Positions 5,816 through 6,315 of a stretch of 6,315 nt of DNA are shown here, piece after piece. How positions within the stretch are numbered: the stretch's first letter is position 1; every line of letters starts with the position of its first letter. The stretch is from an uncultured bacterium (GTDB lineage Bacteria; Bacteroidota; Bacteroidia; Bacteroidales; Bacteroidaceae): assembly GCA_905215575.1 (NCBI GenBank), contig CAJMQV010000116.1, positions 1-6,315 on the forward strand, written 5' to 3'. The notes below the pieces were generated by a model, which saw nothing but the letters and a program-made list of their open reading frames with translations, ran no database searches and had not been told where the DNA came from. A program made the translations under genes and the position numbers.

Positions 5816-6315
5816 TTTTTATGTTCTATTATAATAATAAGGTGTCTGAATGCGTCAAAGGCAAGAAGATAGTGGAATATAAGGTTTATGTTTACAGTTA
5901 CTGGTCGGTCGTAAGTTTTTCTTTGTTTGGGAAGGGATATAAAAGAAGTGTGGTGTGCCTGGGAAAATGCAGATGGTGTCTTTTGAATTTCATGCTGACA
6001 AAAAATGAAAATCGTCGGGACGAAATAAAAAAATGCTCTCGATTATTTTTTTGCGAATAGTTCGGGGCGCATTTAAATCGGTTGTTTGTTGTTGAGAAAA
6101 GAATCAGGTTGTTTGGGAATGAAAATTTGATGAGGGGGATATAATGGAATGAAATCAGTGCTGGATGGGCACAGTATTATGATTGCTTTTGGAGAGCTTT
6201 TGAGAGGCATATATCTGCTTTTTTGTTTATGAAGTGCAAAAAATAGGTTTGTATCACAAAATTTTTTCGAAAAAATTTCGTGTTGTTTTGGAAGTGTTAA
6301 AAGTATGTTTTACAG
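5816..6315. other. AT-rich stretch upstream of sppA with no convincing gene
   Basis: About 500 bp from the sppA promoter to the right edge contain no frame I can defend. The longest (plus strand, 5821-6060, 79 codons) starts close to the sppA promoter, lacks a ribosome-binding site, and gives a Lys/Cys/Arg/Trp-rich product with no known domain. I saw no tRNA and no strong terminator. The only clear structure is the palindrome at 6255-6282. The region probably holds the regulatory zones of sppA and of a rightward gene beyond the edge. Confidence 0.5.
6255..6282. repeat. A/T palindrome with CG centre near the right edge
   Basis: A perfect 20-bp palindrome at 6259-6278 (arm AAATTTTTT, CG centre) extends to 28 bp with one mismatched pair. 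Its central 14 bp, TTTTTTCGAAAAAA, are identical to the core of the palindrome upstream of the tRNA-Phe promoter. It lies 25 bp before a TATGTTTT sequence at 6304-6311 that partly resembles a rightward -7 box. It may therefore be the upstream part of a promoter whose gene lies beyond the window. Confidence 0.5.

Noticed and set aside
5821..6060. 79-codon plus-strand frame right of the sppA promoter
   Set aside because: No ribosome-binding site or promoter, odd Lys/Cys/Trp-rich composition, no recognisable family; its start lies 6 bp outside the sppA -33 box.
5887..6315. TATGTTTACAG (5887-5897) and TATGTTTTACAG (6304-6315) as a repeat pair
   Set aside because: They are short, AT-rich and differ by an inserted base; similarity at this length is expected by chance.

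Overview
This window looks like chromosome of a gut Bacteroidales bacterium (Bacteroides, Phocaeicola or a close relative). Two things point there. The protein sequences resemble that group. The promoters also match the Bacteroidota consensus (TTTG, then 19-20 bases, then TAnnTTTG), and the genes have no convincing Shine-Dalgarno sequences. All supported genes lie on the minus strand, so transcription runs from right to left.

Layout in transcription order: positions 5816-6315 are AT-rich with no convincing gene and contain one A/T palindrome with a CG centre. A good promoter at 5784-5815 then drives a compact four-gene cluster. The genes are sppA (membrane-bound signal peptide peptidase, 3976-5730), lpxK (lipid A 4'-kinase, 2846-3958), punA (purine nucleoside phosphorylase, 2092-2901) and thiL (thiamine-monophosphate kinase, 960-2045). 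Their spacings are 17 bp, a 56-bp overlap, and 46 bp, which suggests a single mRNA. Directly after thiL come a tRNA-Phe(GAA) gene with its own strong promoter (902-932) and a strong intrinsic terminator (755-789). About 300 bp of non-coding DNA follows, with a short GRTGGAG tandem repeat. The window ends inside the first 150 codons of a MATE-family efflux transporter (1-452) with its own promoter.

The cluster mixes envelope functions (SppA, LpxK) with nucleotide salvage and cofactor synthesis (PunA, ThiL). It reads as a housekeeping operon and not as a single pathway. I see no mobile element, CRISPR array, phage gene or defence system, and no case for a new multi-gene system.

The points most worth a second look are small. 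PunA has Asp where the human-type enzyme has the specificity-determining Asn. A TTTTTTCGAAAAAA palindrome occurs twice, once just upstream of the tRNA-Phe promoter and once near the right edge. Inverted repeats span two of the promoters. A 12-13 bp tandem repeat ending in a hairpin lies between the tRNA and the MATE gene.
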